In this document: positions 8,705 through 18,044 of the stretch, piece after piece
Layout of the letters: each line of letters starts with the position of its first letter
How positions within the stretch are numbered: position 1 is the first letter of the stretch
NCBI RefSeq assembly: GCF_010669305.1
Contig: NZ_CP048649.1
Span: 1,922,001-1,986,000 of the forward strand
From: Aminipila butyrica
GTDB taxonomy: Bacteria > Bacillota > Clostridia > Peptostreptococcales > Anaerovoracaceae
Length of the DNA stretch: 64,000 nucleotides
Direction of reading: 5' to 3'
Program-made: the position numbers and the translations under genes
Notes under the pieces: generated by a model
What the model was told of the DNA's origin: nothing
What the model saw: the letters and a program-made list of their open reading frames with translations, nothing else
The model's database searches: none

Positions 8705-9681
8705 CTTACTGTTACCATTCCTATCATACAAATTATTAAAGCAATCCAAGCCGTTCCATAGAGCAGCCGGTTGGCCAAAACAATATCTCTCTTGTCTATC
8801 GGCCGGTTGTCATCTCCTATTGTTTTCTTTTCGTAGAGTTTGCCGAAATAATAGGCATTTCCCGCTAGTTGAACGTTAAGGGCTCCAGCGCAAACTGCTT
8901 CTGTGTGGGCGCTGTTGGGGCTGGCGTGATTTTGTCTGTCCCGCTTATATATTTTGGCGGCATTTTTAAAATCCAATCCGCAGAAAGCGGAAGCGACAAT
9001 CATCAACAGGCCGGACAGTCTAGCGGGTATGTAGTTAAGCACATCATCCAGCTTAGCCGCAAACCGGCCAAAGTACAGATACCTGTTGTTTTTATAGCCA
9101 ATCATCGAATCCAGGGTATTCACCGCCTTGTATAGAAAGCCCAAGGGGGCTCCTCCAATGGCCAGAAACAACAGGGGGGCTACGGTACCGTCCGACGTGT
9201 TTTCCGCCACCGTCTCCACCGCAGCCTTAATGATTCCTTCCTGGTCCAGGCTGGCTGTATCTCTGCCGACAATCATGGCCACCTTTTGCCTGGCCCCTTC
9301 CAGATCACCTTTTTCCAGTTCTGTATAGACCTTCATGCTTTCCGTTTTTAACGCTTTTACGGCTAAGATCTGATAACACATAACGGTTTCAACCGTCAAG
9401 CCTAAAATTAAGTGAAGTTTATAAGCTACCCACAGCACGACCACAGGCACCGCAAAGGATAAAGCGATGATGCAGACCGCCATCATCATCCCTGCCCCCA
9501 ACTCTCCACTCTTACTCTTGGGAAACAGGTGCCGAAACACCGGTTCCAACTTTTCAATAGCTTTGCCAATCAGGCGGATGGGATGAGGCCAGTTGTAAGG
9601 ATCCCCGATGAGTAAATCTAAAAGAAATCCCAGAAACAGAGGCAGCACGGTTATCATTGCGCCAAGAGCCACATTATTCAT
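8692..9681 (-). CDS. cbiB: Adenosylcobinamide-phosphate synthase CbiB
   Basis: Membrane enzyme that joins aminopropanol phosphate to cobyric acid. 329 residues with the family signature LLDLLIGDPYNWPHPIRLIGK, then AVETVAENTSDGTVAPLLFLAIGG, YKAVNTLDSMIGYKN and the NHASPNSAHTEAVCAGAL segment, with several hydrophobic stretches. It overlaps cbiH upstream by 8 bp and cobD downstream by 13 bp, so the three are translationally coupled; CobD supplies its substrate. Confidence 0.95.
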   Translation of the reverse strand: MNNVALGAMITVLPLFLGFLLDLLIGDPYNWPHPIRLIGKAIEKLEPVFRHLFPKSKSGELGAGMMMAVCIIALSFAVPVVVLWVAYKLHLILGLTVETVMCYQILAVKALKTESMKVYTELEKGDLEGARQKVAMIVGRDTASLDQEGIIKAAVETVAENTSDGTVAPLLFLAIGGAPLGFLYKAVNTLDSMIGYKNNRYLYFGRFAAKLDDVLNYIPARLSGLLMIVASAFCGLDFKNAAKIYKRDRQNHASPNSAHTEAVCAGALNVQLAGNAYYFGKLYEKKTIGDDNRPIDKRDIVLANRLLYGTAWIALIICMIGMVTVRWLI

Positions 9682-10432
9682 CTACCTTCTCCTGAACTTC
9701 CCGATACCCCCTCGGGGTTACCATCTTACCATGGAAGTTCTTGGTCTGGGAGTTACCGATGAACACGGTGGTAAACATATCCACCTTGGTATCTCTCAGA
9801 GTCTTTAAATCCATAACCACGCCAACTTCACCTTCTCGTCCGATATTCTGCACATAACCTGCCACATTTTCAGCAGCTCGATGCTTCAGTAGAATATCAC
9901 AGGCCTTTTGTAAGTAGTCATGGCGTTTTACACTGGACGGATTATATAGGCAGATGGCGAAATCTCCCACCGCTGCACATTCCAGCCGTTTTTCAATCAA
10001 CTCCCAAGGAGTTAACAAATCGCTCAAACTAATGACGGTAAAATCGTGAATCAGCGGCGCCCCTAAAACAGCTGCTCCGCTGCAAGCCGCCGTAATTCCC
10101 GGAATCACTTCAATTTCTATATCCTGCTCTAAGTCTCTGGCATGAAGAATTTCATACATCAATCCAGCCATGCCGTAAACTCCCGCATCTCCGCTGCACA
10201 CCATGGACACCGTCTTTCCCAGCACCGCCTGGTCTACAGCCAGATTACACCGATCTGCTTCTTTCTTCATGGCTGTTGAAATCAACTCTTTATCGGCAAA
10301 CTGGTCCTTGATTAAATCCACATAGACCGTATACCCGGCGATGACCTGACTTTCCCGAAGGGCATCCAGTGCCCTCCCCGTAGTCTGACTCAGTTCCCCT
10401 GGGCCCAATCCTACAACAAATATCTTTTTCAT
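9674..10432 (-). CDS. cbiH: Cobalt-precorrin-3 C17-methyltransferase CbiH
   Basis: SAM-dependent ring-contracting methyltransferase of the anaerobic pathway. 252 residues of the tetrapyrrole methylase fold: FVVGLGPGELSQTT at the N-terminus, VCSGDAGVYGMAGLMYE (substrate loop), VIPGITAACSGAAVLGAPL and SLSDLLTPWE, with NPSSVKR typical of CbiH/CobJ. Start and the cbiF stop overlap as TAATG. It is the plain short form, without a fused domain. Confidence 0.95.
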   Translation of the reverse strand: MKKIFVVGLGPGELSQTTGRALDALRESQVIAGYTVYVDLIKDQFADKELISTAMKKEADRCNLAVDQAVLGKTVSMVCSGDAGVYGMAGLMYEILHARDLEQDIEIEVIPGITAACSGAAVLGAPLIHDFTVISLSDLLTPWELIEKRLECAAVGDFAICLYNPSSVKRHDYLQKACDILLKHRAAENVAGYVQNIGREGEVGVVMDLKTLRDTKVDMFTTVFIGNSQTKNFHGKMVTPRGYREVQEKVDE

Positions 10433-11193
10433 TATTTAGACGCCTCCCTGAATTCATGTGTAAAGCCCGGATCATACAATTTCGAGCGCTCATAGCTGCT
10501 TCCAAGGAATCCGCCCACCACAATCATGGCCGTCTTGGTAATGTTATTTTCTTTTGCGGTTTCCGGCAATCTGCCTACCGTGCACCGGAATACCTTCTCT
10601 TCTGGCCAAGTAGCCTTGTAGACAATCGCCGCCGGCGTATCTTCTTCATAACCGCCAGCTAACAACTTCTCTTTTAAAGGCTCCAACAGTCCGGTAGAGA
10701 GGAAGATCGCCATCGTGGCTCCATGGGAAGCCATCAGCGACATCTCTTCTTTTTCAGGAACCGGCGTCCGACCTTCCATTCTAGTAATAATCACCGACTG
10801 AGACACATTAGGAAGCGTGTATTCAGCATTCAGCGCGGAGGCTACCCCACAGAAAGAACTAACCCCTGGGGTGACTTTAAAGGAGATATTCTTCGGTTCC
10901 AGCAAATCCATCTGCTCGCGAATAGCTCCGTATAAGCTGGGATCCCCCGTATGCAGCCGGACGGTCATTTTACCTTCCGCTTCCGCCTCTTCCATCACGG
11001 CGATGACATCCTCCAACGTCATGCTGGCACTGTTATGAATGCGACAAGCTGGCTTTGCCAGCTTTAACAGCTCCGGATTGACCAAGGAACCGGCATAAAT
11101 AATGACATCGGCCTCCTGTAGCAGCTTCTGTCCTCTAACGGTAATCAAATCAGGTGCTCCCGGACCTGCTCCAACAAAATTAATCATGTTCAA
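10432..11193 (-). CDS. cbiF: Cobalt-precorrin-4 C11-methyltransferase CbiF
   Basis: SAM-dependent methylation at C11. 253 residues: FVGAGPGAPDLITVRG, LHTGDPSLYGAIREQ, TPGVSSFCGVASALN, ITRMEGRTPVPEKE (the CbiF/CobM hallmark) and AIVYKATWPEE near the end. The first possible start is a TTG at 11193 with AAAGG upstream; ATG two codons later is the other choice. Sits between cbiD and cbiH in the operon. Confidence 0.95.
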   Translation of the reverse strand: MNMINFVGAGPGAPDLITVRGQKLLQEADVIIYAGSLVNPELLKLAKPACRIHNSASMTLEDVIAVMEEAEAEGKMTVRLHTGDPSLYGAIREQMDLLEPKNISFKVTPGVSSFCGVASALNAEYTLPNVSQSVIITRMEGRTPVPEKEEMSLMASHGATMAIFLSTGLLEPLKEKLLAGGYEEDTPAAIVYKATWPEEKVFRCTVGRLPETAKENNITKTAMIVVGGFLGSSYERSKLYDPGFTHEFREASK

Positions 11194-11209
11194 CGATACC
11201 TTTCTACAT

Positions 11210-12373
11210 TTATTTATTTTCTGCTAAACTGCTCTCTATTTTTTCAAGAATGGCGTCTACTTGAGAGGTCTTTCCCAAGTAGCCGTGCTTGTTGGAAAAC
11301 ATAACTGCACCAATCTCCATCTGTTGATGGGTGCGACTCTTTAAATGAAATTCAATTTTATCCATCAGGGCTTGCAGCACCCGGTCTTTCAGCTCTGGGC
11401 TGTAGGCTTCCAGCAACTCGTAGGCGCTGTCCGTGGTCACTGCATTCATCATTCCTTCAATAAGCTCTGCTTCGGCACCTAACCTGGCCGCATGGGCAGA
11501 CAAAATCTCCATTCGAGCATCGGCGTATTTGGAGTGGGTGTTCATGATGCCACCTGCTACTTTTACCAACTTGCCTATATGGCCCACAAAGAGGATGCCT
11601 TTAAACCCGCACCCTTCTGCGTAATCCAAGCTGTCACCAATAAAATTACTGCACTTAACGGAATATACCTCCCCTTGGAGAAAGTGTTCTTTTAAAAATT
11701 TCTCGCCATAATTCCCTGGGGTAATAACCAGATATTCCGCTCCCAAGGCCTTCTGTACGTCCATCTCCACCTTAATGGTATCAATAAGGGCCTGCTCACT
11801 CATGGGCTCCACAATACCGCTGGTACCCAAGACCGATAACCCGCCTTCTATGCCCAGACGAGGGTTGTAGGTTCGTCTAGCCAATTCCTCCCCCTTTGGA
11901 ATGGAAATGGTTACCTTGGCTCCTCCTTCATACCCCAGTTCGTCAAAAGCCTGAGACACCATCTGGCCAATCATTTTTCTTGGCACCGGGTTAATGGCAG
12001 CCTGTCCTAAGTCACAGGCCAGCCCCGGCAGAGTCACCCGGCCTACGCCCGTTCCTCCGTCGATAAGAATGGGTCCCGGCTGATCTAACAGCTCCACTTC
12101 ACCATAAACCAAAATCCCATGGGTTATATCTGGATCGTCTCCGCTGTCTTTTTGAATCGCACAAGATGCCTTTTTCTGACCGACTTGAATGTCCTGTAGC
12201 ATCAGAGTCAAGGGAATTCCTTTCGGCGTATCTACCTGTATGTTCTTTATTTTTTCTCCCAGAGCTAACATGGCTGCTGCCTTAGCCGCCGCCGCCGCAC
12301 AGGTGCCGGTCGTGTACCCCCTGCGCAGTTGACCTGCCTTGGGATTTAACTGCTTGTTTTGCTCTTCCTGCAT
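11210..12373 (-). CDS. cbiD: Cobalt-precorrin-5B C1-methyltransferase CbiD
   Basis: Methylates C1 of the corrin ring. 387 residues with the CbiD hallmarks: LRRGYTTGTCAAAAAKAA at the N-terminus, GGTGVGRVTLPGLA, NPVPRKMI, GTSGIVEPMSEQAL, ITPGNYGEKF, FVGHIGKLVKVAGGIMNTHSK-type segment and HAARLGAEAELI. Overlaps the end of cbiA by 28 bp. CbiD occurs only in the anaerobic pathway, which fits the other cbi genes. Confidence 0.96.
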   Translation of the reverse strand: MQEEQNKQLNPKAGQLRRGYTTGTCAAAAAKAAAMLALGEKIKNIQVDTPKGIPLTLMLQDIQVGQKKASCAIQKDSGDDPDITHGILVYGEVELLDQPGPILIDGGTGVGRVTLPGLACDLGQAAINPVPRKMIGQMVSQAFDELGYEGGAKVTISIPKGEELARRTYNPRLGIEGGLSVLGTSGIVEPMSEQALIDTIKVEMDVQKALGAEYLVITPGNYGEKFLKEHFLQGEVYSVKCSNFIGDSLDYAEGCGFKGILFVGHIGKLVKVAGGIMNTHSKYADARMEILSAHAARLGAEAELIEGMMNAVTTDSAYELLEAYSPELKDRVLQALMDKIEFHLKSRTHQQMEIGAVMFSNKHGYLGKTSQVDAILEKIESSLAENK

Positions 12374-13716
12374 GTATCCACAAACCTTTCTGCTCCTTGG
12401 AGGTTGGAATAAAAATGCACATGGGGGTAGCCCGCATAAAGCTGCTCATTTCCAATGACACACTTCCAGTTCCGCTTTCGGCGAGGCTTCTGGGCGTGAA
12501 AACAGTCTCCAGCATTGCTGCTGTCCCAGTAGTGAAATTCATGGCCTCTCAGACTCATCCCTTCTGCGCAAAGCAAATTGCTTTTTTCTGCTGTCATCTG
12601 GATATAGCCAAAGCGCACTAACTTTCCCACGTAATAGCTTTCTCCCTCAATCGCCCCCACCATAGAATAGGGTTGGCCCTGCTGGTCCTGCACCCTCTGG
12701 TGGAGATACATAAACCCGCCGCATTCAGCCATACAAGGCACTCCCGCCTCCAGAACTTGTTTTATATGCTCCCGGATGCTGATATTTTTTTCTAACTCTT
12801 TCAGATATAGCTCTGGATAACCTCCGCCAAAGTAGAGGCCCTGTAAACCCTCCGGCAGCTTTTCATCTGTCAGCGGGCTGAAATAGCAGAGTTCTGCCCC
12901 CATCTCCTCCAGCAAGTCCAAGTTATCCTGATAGTAAAAACAAAAAGCCTTATCTCTGGCTACGCCGATGCGTACCTTTGCCCCGCTGACAATAGTTGGC
13001 CGATTAAAGGAAATTGGCTGGGCAGATTCTGCCAGCTCCAGAAGCCCTTCTAAATCAATGGTCTCCGCCGCCTGTCTAGCTAATGTGTCCAGTATTTTTT
13101 TCAGGTTGCCGATTTCCTGAGCTGTAATCAGCCCTAGGTGACGACTTTCCAGGGAACATTCTTTCAGCGTCGGCATATAGCCTAGCACCTTCACCCCCGC
13201 CCGTTCTTCTAAGAGCGGTTTAATCTCCTCATAGATAATCGGAGAGATACGGTTGAGAATAACCCCCTTAATCTGACTGTCCGCTTCTAACTCCTTAAAG
13301 CCCTTGAGTTCCGCCAGCATGGAAATGGCCTTCCCCTTACAATCTAAAATCAATACGGCGGGGGTTTCCGTCCGCTTGGCCAGATCATAAGAACTGGCTT
13401 CGTAGGAGGTTCCCGTCATACCATCATAATAGCCCATGACCCCCTCAATAATCGCGATATCGCCTGAATCAGCATTTTTAGCCAACAGGTAGCGAATCGT
13501 CTCAATATCATTGAAAAACAAGTCCAGATTTCTGGAACTCAATCCCAAAGCTTCTTTGTGAAACATGGGATCGATATAATCTGGCCCGCATTTAAAGGAT
13601 GCCACGTGCTTTTTTTTGTTCAGTAGCGCCTGGAGAATAGCGCAGACCACCGTGGTCTTTCCGCTGCCGCTGCCCGGCGCTCCCATGATAACTCTTGGTA
13701 AAATCTTCGTTTCCAT
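12346..13716 (-). CDS. cbiA: Cobyrinate a,c-diamide synthase CbiA
   Basis: ATP- and glutamine-dependent amidation of the a and c carboxylates. 456 residues: P-loop GAPGSGSGKTTVVCAIL, FKCGPDYIDPMFH, EGVMGYYDG, then a class I glutamine amidotransferase domain with YFGGGYPELYLKEL, the nucleophile in CMAECGGFMYLH and the late HEFHY. Start overlaps the cbiET stop as TAATG. Full family length. Confidence 0.96.
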   Translation of the reverse strand: METKILPRVIMGAPGSGSGKTTVVCAILQALLNKKKHVASFKCGPDYIDPMFHKEALGLSSRNLDLFFNDIETIRYLLAKNADSGDIAIIEGVMGYYDGMTGTSYEASSYDLAKRTETPAVLILDCKGKAISMLAELKGFKELEADSQIKGVILNRISPIIYEEIKPLLEERAGVKVLGYMPTLKECSLESRHLGLITAQEIGNLKKILDTLARQAAETIDLEGLLELAESAQPISFNRPTIVSGAKVRIGVARDKAFCFYYQDNLDLLEEMGAELCYFSPLTDEKLPEGLQGLYFGGGYPELYLKELEKNISIREHIKQVLEAGVPCMAECGGFMYLHQRVQDQQGQPYSMVGAIEGESYYVGKLVRFGYIQMTAEKSNLLCAEGMSLRGHEFHYWDSSNAGDCFHAQKPRRKRNWKCVIGNEQLYAGYPHVHFYSNLQGAERFVDTCRKSKTSS

Positions 13717-14969
13717 TATACTGCCTCTGAACTTTTCTGTACTGCAATAATATATACAGGATTCTGTCCCATCATCAAATTATAGCTGCCCAGTGTCTTG
13801 GCCTTAGCCACGTTAAGCTGAGTGATATCCACTTGCTGAAAACCGTATTTCTTGATACAAGACATCGCTTCTCCTAGAGATTCCAAGGCTACCACATTGA
13901 TAATGATCCGCACATGGGAATTTTTCAGCAGCAGGTTCTGGATGATTTCGTCCAGGTTTCCCTTGGAGCCGCCTATAAAAGCTTTGTCCGGTGGGGGCAA
14001 CCCCTCTAAAGCTGCCGGAGCCATGCCTGACACCACGTGAAGATTCCTTGCACCGAAGGCTTCCTTATTCTGGCGAATCAGTTCCAGGCCTTCCTGGTTC
14101 GTTTCCACTGCATAGACAGCGCCCATAGAACAAGCTAAAGCCAGTTCCACCGATACCGAACCGGTACCGGCACCAATATCGTATACCACATCGCCCTTGC
14201 GTAAATTCATCTTCGATACAGTAACCGTGCGCACTTCTTCCTTGGTCATGGGCACATTGCCTCGGATAAATTCCTCATCACCAATACCCAAGGTGCACTT
14301 CTCCCGCTGAGAAACCTCTGGGTTCAACACCATCATCACGCTCAGCGGTTCAAACTCCTTCTTCCCCAGCTCTAAGGCCGTTCCTTTGGTAATTTGCTCC
14401 TCCACATAGGAAAGCCGCTCTCCCACAAAGACCTCGGCATCGCCTAAACCGGCTTCTACCAGCCTGTTGCAGATAGCCTGCACCGTGTTCTCCGTGCCAT
14501 CGGTCAGAAAAAACGTCTTCGGGTGATTAAAAACCGCTTGCACAGCAGATTTCTCTTGGCGGCCGTGGAGACTCACCAGTTCGGCATCTTCCCAAGACAA
14601 GCCAATCGCACAGGCAAAATAGCCTAGGGAACTGATACCCGGTATATATTCAAAAGCAATTTGCTCATTGCCGAACACAGAACCATACCGCTCCTTAATC
14701 AAACGGCGAAGTTTCTTTGCGCCGCTGAAAAATCCGATATCTCCAGAAAGAAGTACCGACCCCCACAGGATATCCGGATGTTCCTCTAACCAAGTCAAAA
14801 TATTCTCCGGGCTGATGGCGTATGCGGTCTGCTGATCCGTCTTTGCCAGACTGTCCACCATCCGCCGAGCGCCAATCAAAGCCTGGCTTTTCTCTATTAA
14901 ATGTTTTCCTTTTACGGTCAGGGTATCCGGATTACCCATGCCTATACCAATTATGTAAATCTTCTTCAT
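13716..14969 (-). CDS. cbiET: Fused CbiE-CbiT precorrin-6B C5,C15-methyltransferase/decarboxylase
   Basis: Two-domain protein of 417 residues. Residues about 1-215 are the CbiE tetrapyrrole methylase (IIGIGMGNPDTLTVKG, GSVLLSGDIGFFSGAKKL, YIPGISSLGYFACAIGL). Residues about 225-410 are CbiT, a class I SAM methyltransferase that also decarboxylates the acetate side chain (RGNVPMTKEEVRTVTVSKM, DVVYDIGAGTGSVSVE, AFIGGSKGNLDEII). The fusion corresponds to CobL of the aerobic pathway. Overlaps cbiG by ATGA. Confidence 0.95.
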   Translation of the reverse strand: MKKIYIIGIGMGNPDTLTVKGKHLIEKSQALIGARRMVDSLAKTDQQTAYAISPENILTWLEEHPDILWGSVLLSGDIGFFSGAKKLRRLIKERYGSVFGNEQIAFEYIPGISSLGYFACAIGLSWEDAELVSLHGRQEKSAVQAVFNHPKTFFLTDGTENTVQAICNRLVEAGLGDAEVFVGERLSYVEEQITKGTALELGKKEFEPLSVMMVLNPEVSQREKCTLGIGDEEFIRGNVPMTKEEVRTVTVSKMNLRKGDVVYDIGAGTGSVSVELALACSMGAVYAVETNQEGLELIRQNKEAFGARNLHVVSGMAPAALEGLPPPDKAFIGGSKGNLDEIIQNLLLKNSHVRIIINVVALESLGEAMSCIKKYGFQQVDITQLNVAKAKTLGSYNLMMGQNPVYIIAVQKSSEAV

Positions 14970-16051
14970 ACATCACTCTCCGTAAATTTTAAGACCACAT
15001 CCCGTCGGACCCCAGCGATAGTCACGCCGTTCAACGACTGTTTTCTCAACAAGAAGCTCCCTCCGGAACCAGCCAAAGCTGCTCGTTCACACACATTTTC
15101 CACGCCAGTTACCTGACGCACAAAAGAAGAGGACGTAAATTCGCCCTGTATTTCCATCAGTGTCTCCCCAGAATAGGTAATAAAAGGAACTTGCAACTTT
15201 TCCGCCAAGCGAATCAGCGCTTTTTCATCTTTTTTCAAATCGATGGAAGCGAGGCCGCAGATTGCTTCTCGACGGATATTCAACTGTGAAATCGTCTGTT
15301 CCAACAGCTCAGAAGCCGCCTTAAAAGGCGTATTTTTCTTACAGCCCATGCCGATAGAAATGTTTTTAGGTACCAGCTGGAGTACAAAACGGTCTCTGCC
15401 TTTCAGCGAATCCAAGACTTTTTCTGTAACCACAATACAGGTTTCTCCACCATGGATTTTACTCTTTAAGGTAACTGCATCCACCAGTTCCAGTCCTTTG
15501 GGCAAGCTGCCTTCTAAACGGCCTTCCCAGTAAAAATAAACGGTCTTTCCGTTTAATATATCTGCCGATACTTGCTTGGCCGCCTTTAAATTGACAATAC
15601 TCAGCTGTTGACTTTGAGCCCATACATCCACGGCGAACCGTTTGTTGATATCGGTGGCCGTAGTGATAACCGGAGTTGCCTCTATTTCATCAGCGATAAC
15701 AGAAGCCAGCCGATTAGCCCCTCCCAGATGCCCCGATAATAGCGAAATCACATACTGCCCTCGCTCATCCACAGCAATAACCGCCGGGTCCTGGTCCTTT
15801 CCTTTTAAGTACGGTGCAATGGCTCGCACCGCTATCCCTGTAGCGCCAACAAAAACCAAGGCTTGGCTGGTTTCAAAAGCCTCTTTAGCCCATTTGGTCA
15901 AAGGCTTGTCCAAAGGAATCAGCCCTTGATCGGCAGCCCGATCCTTCGTGCCGTAGGCCAGACACATTTCTCCCTGGAGAGACAGCTTCTCTGCTATTAA
16001 TTTACAGATTGTTCCTCCCTTTTCCGTGAAGGAAATCAGCGCAATTCTCAT
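14966..16051 (-). CDS. cbiG: Cobalt-precorrin-5A hydrolase CbiG
   Basis: Opens the delta-lactone ring and releases the C20 carbon as acetaldehyde. 361 residues: N-terminal domain with VFVGATGIAVRAIAPYLKGK and LLSGHLGGANRLASVIADEI (CbiG hallmark), a linker, and the C-terminal domain with SIGMGCKKNTPFKAASELL, CGLASIDLKKDE and VENVCERAALAGSG. Overlaps dut upstream and cbiET downstream, each as ATGA. Confidence 0.94.
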   Translation of the reverse strand: MRIALISFTEKGGTICKLIAEKLSLQGEMCLAYGTKDRAADQGLIPLDKPLTKWAKEAFETSQALVFVGATGIAVRAIAPYLKGKDQDPAVIAVDERGQYVISLLSGHLGGANRLASVIADEIEATPVITTATDINKRFAVDVWAQSQQLSIVNLKAAKQVSADILNGKTVYFYWEGRLEGSLPKGLELVDAVTLKSKIHGGETCIVVTEKVLDSLKGRDRFVLQLVPKNISIGMGCKKNTPFKAASELLEQTISQLNIRREAICGLASIDLKKDEKALIRLAEKLQVPFITYSGETLMEIQGEFTSSSFVRQVTGVENVCERAALAGSGGSFLLRKQSLNGVTIAGVRRDVVLKFTESDV

Positions 16052-16566
16052 ATGTCCCCCTTGTTGTCCGTGCTGCCAAAGCCGCCTGTTCGCTGCCCGC
16101 CGGCTTCATCACCTTCCGCCAGGCCAAAAGGCAGAAATATGCCTTGAGCAAACCCCTGTCCAGCTTCCAAAACTAAGGTCTTACCCTCCTTGGAATCATT
16201 GGTCAGCTGAATCTGAATATGTCCTTCATTTTCAGCATTAAAATAATCCTCGTCAATAACTCCCACCGTGTTGTCCAGCTGTAGACGGTATTTAAAGCCC
16301 AGCCCCGACCGAGGAAAGCACAGGAGCACCCAGCCCGCCCTCATTTGAGCCCGTATTCCCGTAGGAATCCGCACTGTTTCCCCTGGACCCAGTTTTAAAT
16401 CTCCAGGCAGAACAAAATCATAACCAGCGGAACCAAAAGTAGCCCGTCGGGGTAGCGGAATTCCGCTGTAAATATCCCTGACAGGCTGTCCTGCACCAAA
16501 TGCTTCTACCCAGTCCCGCTCAAACTGCTGCAAACTCACCTTGTGAAACTTGGCCACCTTCTGCAT
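16048..16566 (-). CDS. dut: dUTP diphosphatase-like protein (trimeric dUTPase fold)
   Basis: Hydrolyses dUTP to dUMP, keeping uracil out of DNA. 172 residues with the five trimeric dUTPase motifs in order: ATFGSAGYDFVLP, IPTGIRAQM, FPRSGLGFKYRLQLDNTVGVIDEDY, GQGFAQGIFLPF and the flexible C-terminal GGQRTGGFGSTD. Motif 3 reads LDNTVGVIDEDYF instead of the more usual LANSxGxIDxDY, so it is a divergent clostridial type; a dCTP deaminase is less likely. It overlaps cbiG by 4 bp, putting it in the cobalamin operon. Confidence 0.88.
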   Translation of the reverse strand: MQKVAKFHKVSLQQFERDWVEAFGAGQPVRDIYSGIPLPRRATFGSAGYDFVLPGDLKLGPGETVRIPTGIRAQMRAGWVLLCFPRSGLGFKYRLQLDNTVGVIDEDYFNAENEGHIQIQLTNDSKEGKTLVLEAGQGFAQGIFLPFGLAEGDEAGGQRTGGFGSTDNKGDI

Positions 16567-16629
16567 TGATTCACCTTCTTTTCATCTTTTTCTCTAGTTC
16601 TACGTTTTTATGGCCTGTCATTTCCTCTT

Positions 16630-17880
16630 TTATGCCTGCATCAGCTGTTTTAAATCCCACTCTTTGTTGGTAACCATCACAGCAGAATAGTTCTCAATGT
16701 TGTGAATCAAACTAGAAGCCTTCTTCATGTCTTCCATTGTGACCCGATCGATTTCCCCGATAACCTCCTCCGGCGTATAAATCCGATCCAGCAAAATACT
16801 ATTTTTGCCAGTGGAGAACATTCTGCCGTTGACATTTTCCTGCCCAAAGATGTAGCTGGCTTTCAACTGTTCCTTGGCCACATGCAGTTCATCTTCCGTA
16901 ATACCTTGGGTTTTCAAAAGCTCCAGCTCTTCCTTGATGCCCTGGATTGCTTCCGCAATCTTGTCATGGCTTACTCCAGCGTAAATGTTATAGTAACCCG
17001 ACTTTACATAAGAACTAGCGTGGGAATATACCGAATACGCCAAGCCCTTCTGTTCCCGGATGTTCTGGAAAAGCCGCGAGCTCATGCTGCCACCCATAAT
17101 GTTGCTCAGCAGGGCCAGCGCATAATAATTCTCGTCTTCTAAAGGAAGTCCTCTGGTTCCCATACAGATGTGTGTCTGCTCGATTTCTTTAACCTTTACC
17201 TGAAAACGAGGCTCATAAGCCTGATCCCGATAAGGCTTATGGGCTTTTTCCGCTTTTAAATGCTTTAATCTGCCCTCAAAAAACTGGCACATCTTATCCA
17301 TCTCCACATTTCCTGCTATGGAAATGACAATGCTGTCCCGAGTGTATTCCTGATCCACATATTGCTTTAAAATAGACCGAGATATGCCTTTAAGGGTATC
17401 CCGGGTGCCAATGATAGAATTCTCATAGATGCTGCCTTTAAAAATCAAATCACTGATCATCTCGTGGGCATAATCATCTGGAGTATCTTCAATCATCTTC
17501 ATTTCTTCATAGATGACCTTTTTTTCCTTATTCATCTCTTCTTCATCGAAGGTGGAGTTTAAGAACATATCCAGCAGGATTTCGGCCGCTTCTTCTGCAT
17601 TGGAACTCAAGGTCTTCATGTAGTAACAGGTGGCCTCTCTTCCGGTGAATGCATTTATCTGTCCGCCTATACGATCCACATCTTCTGCAATTTTTTTTGC
17701 ACTTCTTTGATTGGTTCCTTTAAACATCATGTGTTCAATGAAGTGAGAAATGCCGGAAATGTTCGTTGTTTCATCAACAGAGCCAGCTTTTACCCAAATG
17801 CCCAGTGCAACCGACTGAACATGGGGAATTTGCTCCATCACAATGCGTATACCGCAGTCCAACTTTTTCGTTTCAATCAT
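16630..17880 (-). CDS. M16 family zinc peptidase (MlpA/YmxG-like)
   Basis: 416-residue pitrilysin-type metallopeptidase. The inverted zinc motif HxxEH is present as HFIEHMMFKG with the distal Glu in the NKEKKVIYEEMKMIED segment; the C-terminal half has GMGTRGLP-like and GGSMSSRLFQNIREQKGLAYSV, the R/Y motif of M16 enzymes. It follows a YlxY-like deacetylase, as mlpA follows ylxY in Bacillus subtilis. A consensus promoter (18016-18044) lies upstream, so it is probably the first gene of the transcript that continues through dut into the cobalamin genes. Confidence 0.92.
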   Translation of the reverse strand: MIETKKLDCGIRIVMEQIPHVQSVALGIWVKAGSVDETTNISGISHFIEHMMFKGTNQRSAKKIAEDVDRIGGQINAFTGREATCYYMKTLSSNAEEAAEILLDMFLNSTFDEEEMNKEKKVIYEEMKMIEDTPDDYAHEMISDLIFKGSIYENSIIGTRDTLKGISRSILKQYVDQEYTRDSIVISIAGNVEMDKMCQFFEGRLKHLKAEKAHKPYRDQAYEPRFQVKVKEIEQTHICMGTRGLPLEDENYYALALLSNIMGGSMSSRLFQNIREQKGLAYSVYSHASSYVKSGYYNIYAGVSHDKIAEAIQGIKEELELLKTQGITEDELHVAKEQLKASYIFGQENVNGRMFSTGKNSILLDRIYTPEEVIGEIDRVTMEDMKKASSLIHNIENYSAVMVTNKEWDLKQLMQA

Positions 17881-18015
17881 ATCCTCACCGTTTTTCTTTC
17901 ATTATTTTCTAGCAGTAGGTTTCTACAAATCATGGACTTGTGAAACATCTTATTCCTCTGCCGTCCAATTATTTTATAATTGGAACAAGCTATTATTAGA
18001 TAGTCATATCTATTT

Positions 18016-18044
18016 ATTATACATTTATACAGGCATTCTGTAAA
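18016..18044 (-). promoter_or_regulatory. Sigma-A promoter upstream of the M16-dut-cbi operon
   Basis: TTTACA (18039-18044) and TATAAT (18016-18021) on the minus strand with a 17-nt spacer, overlapping the end of the ylxY-like gene. A 9-bp stem with 3-nt loop (TCCAATTAT, AAA, ATAATTGGA) lies in the leader at about 17968-17988. I see no cobalamin riboswitch in this leader or elsewhere in the operon. Confidence 0.65.
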
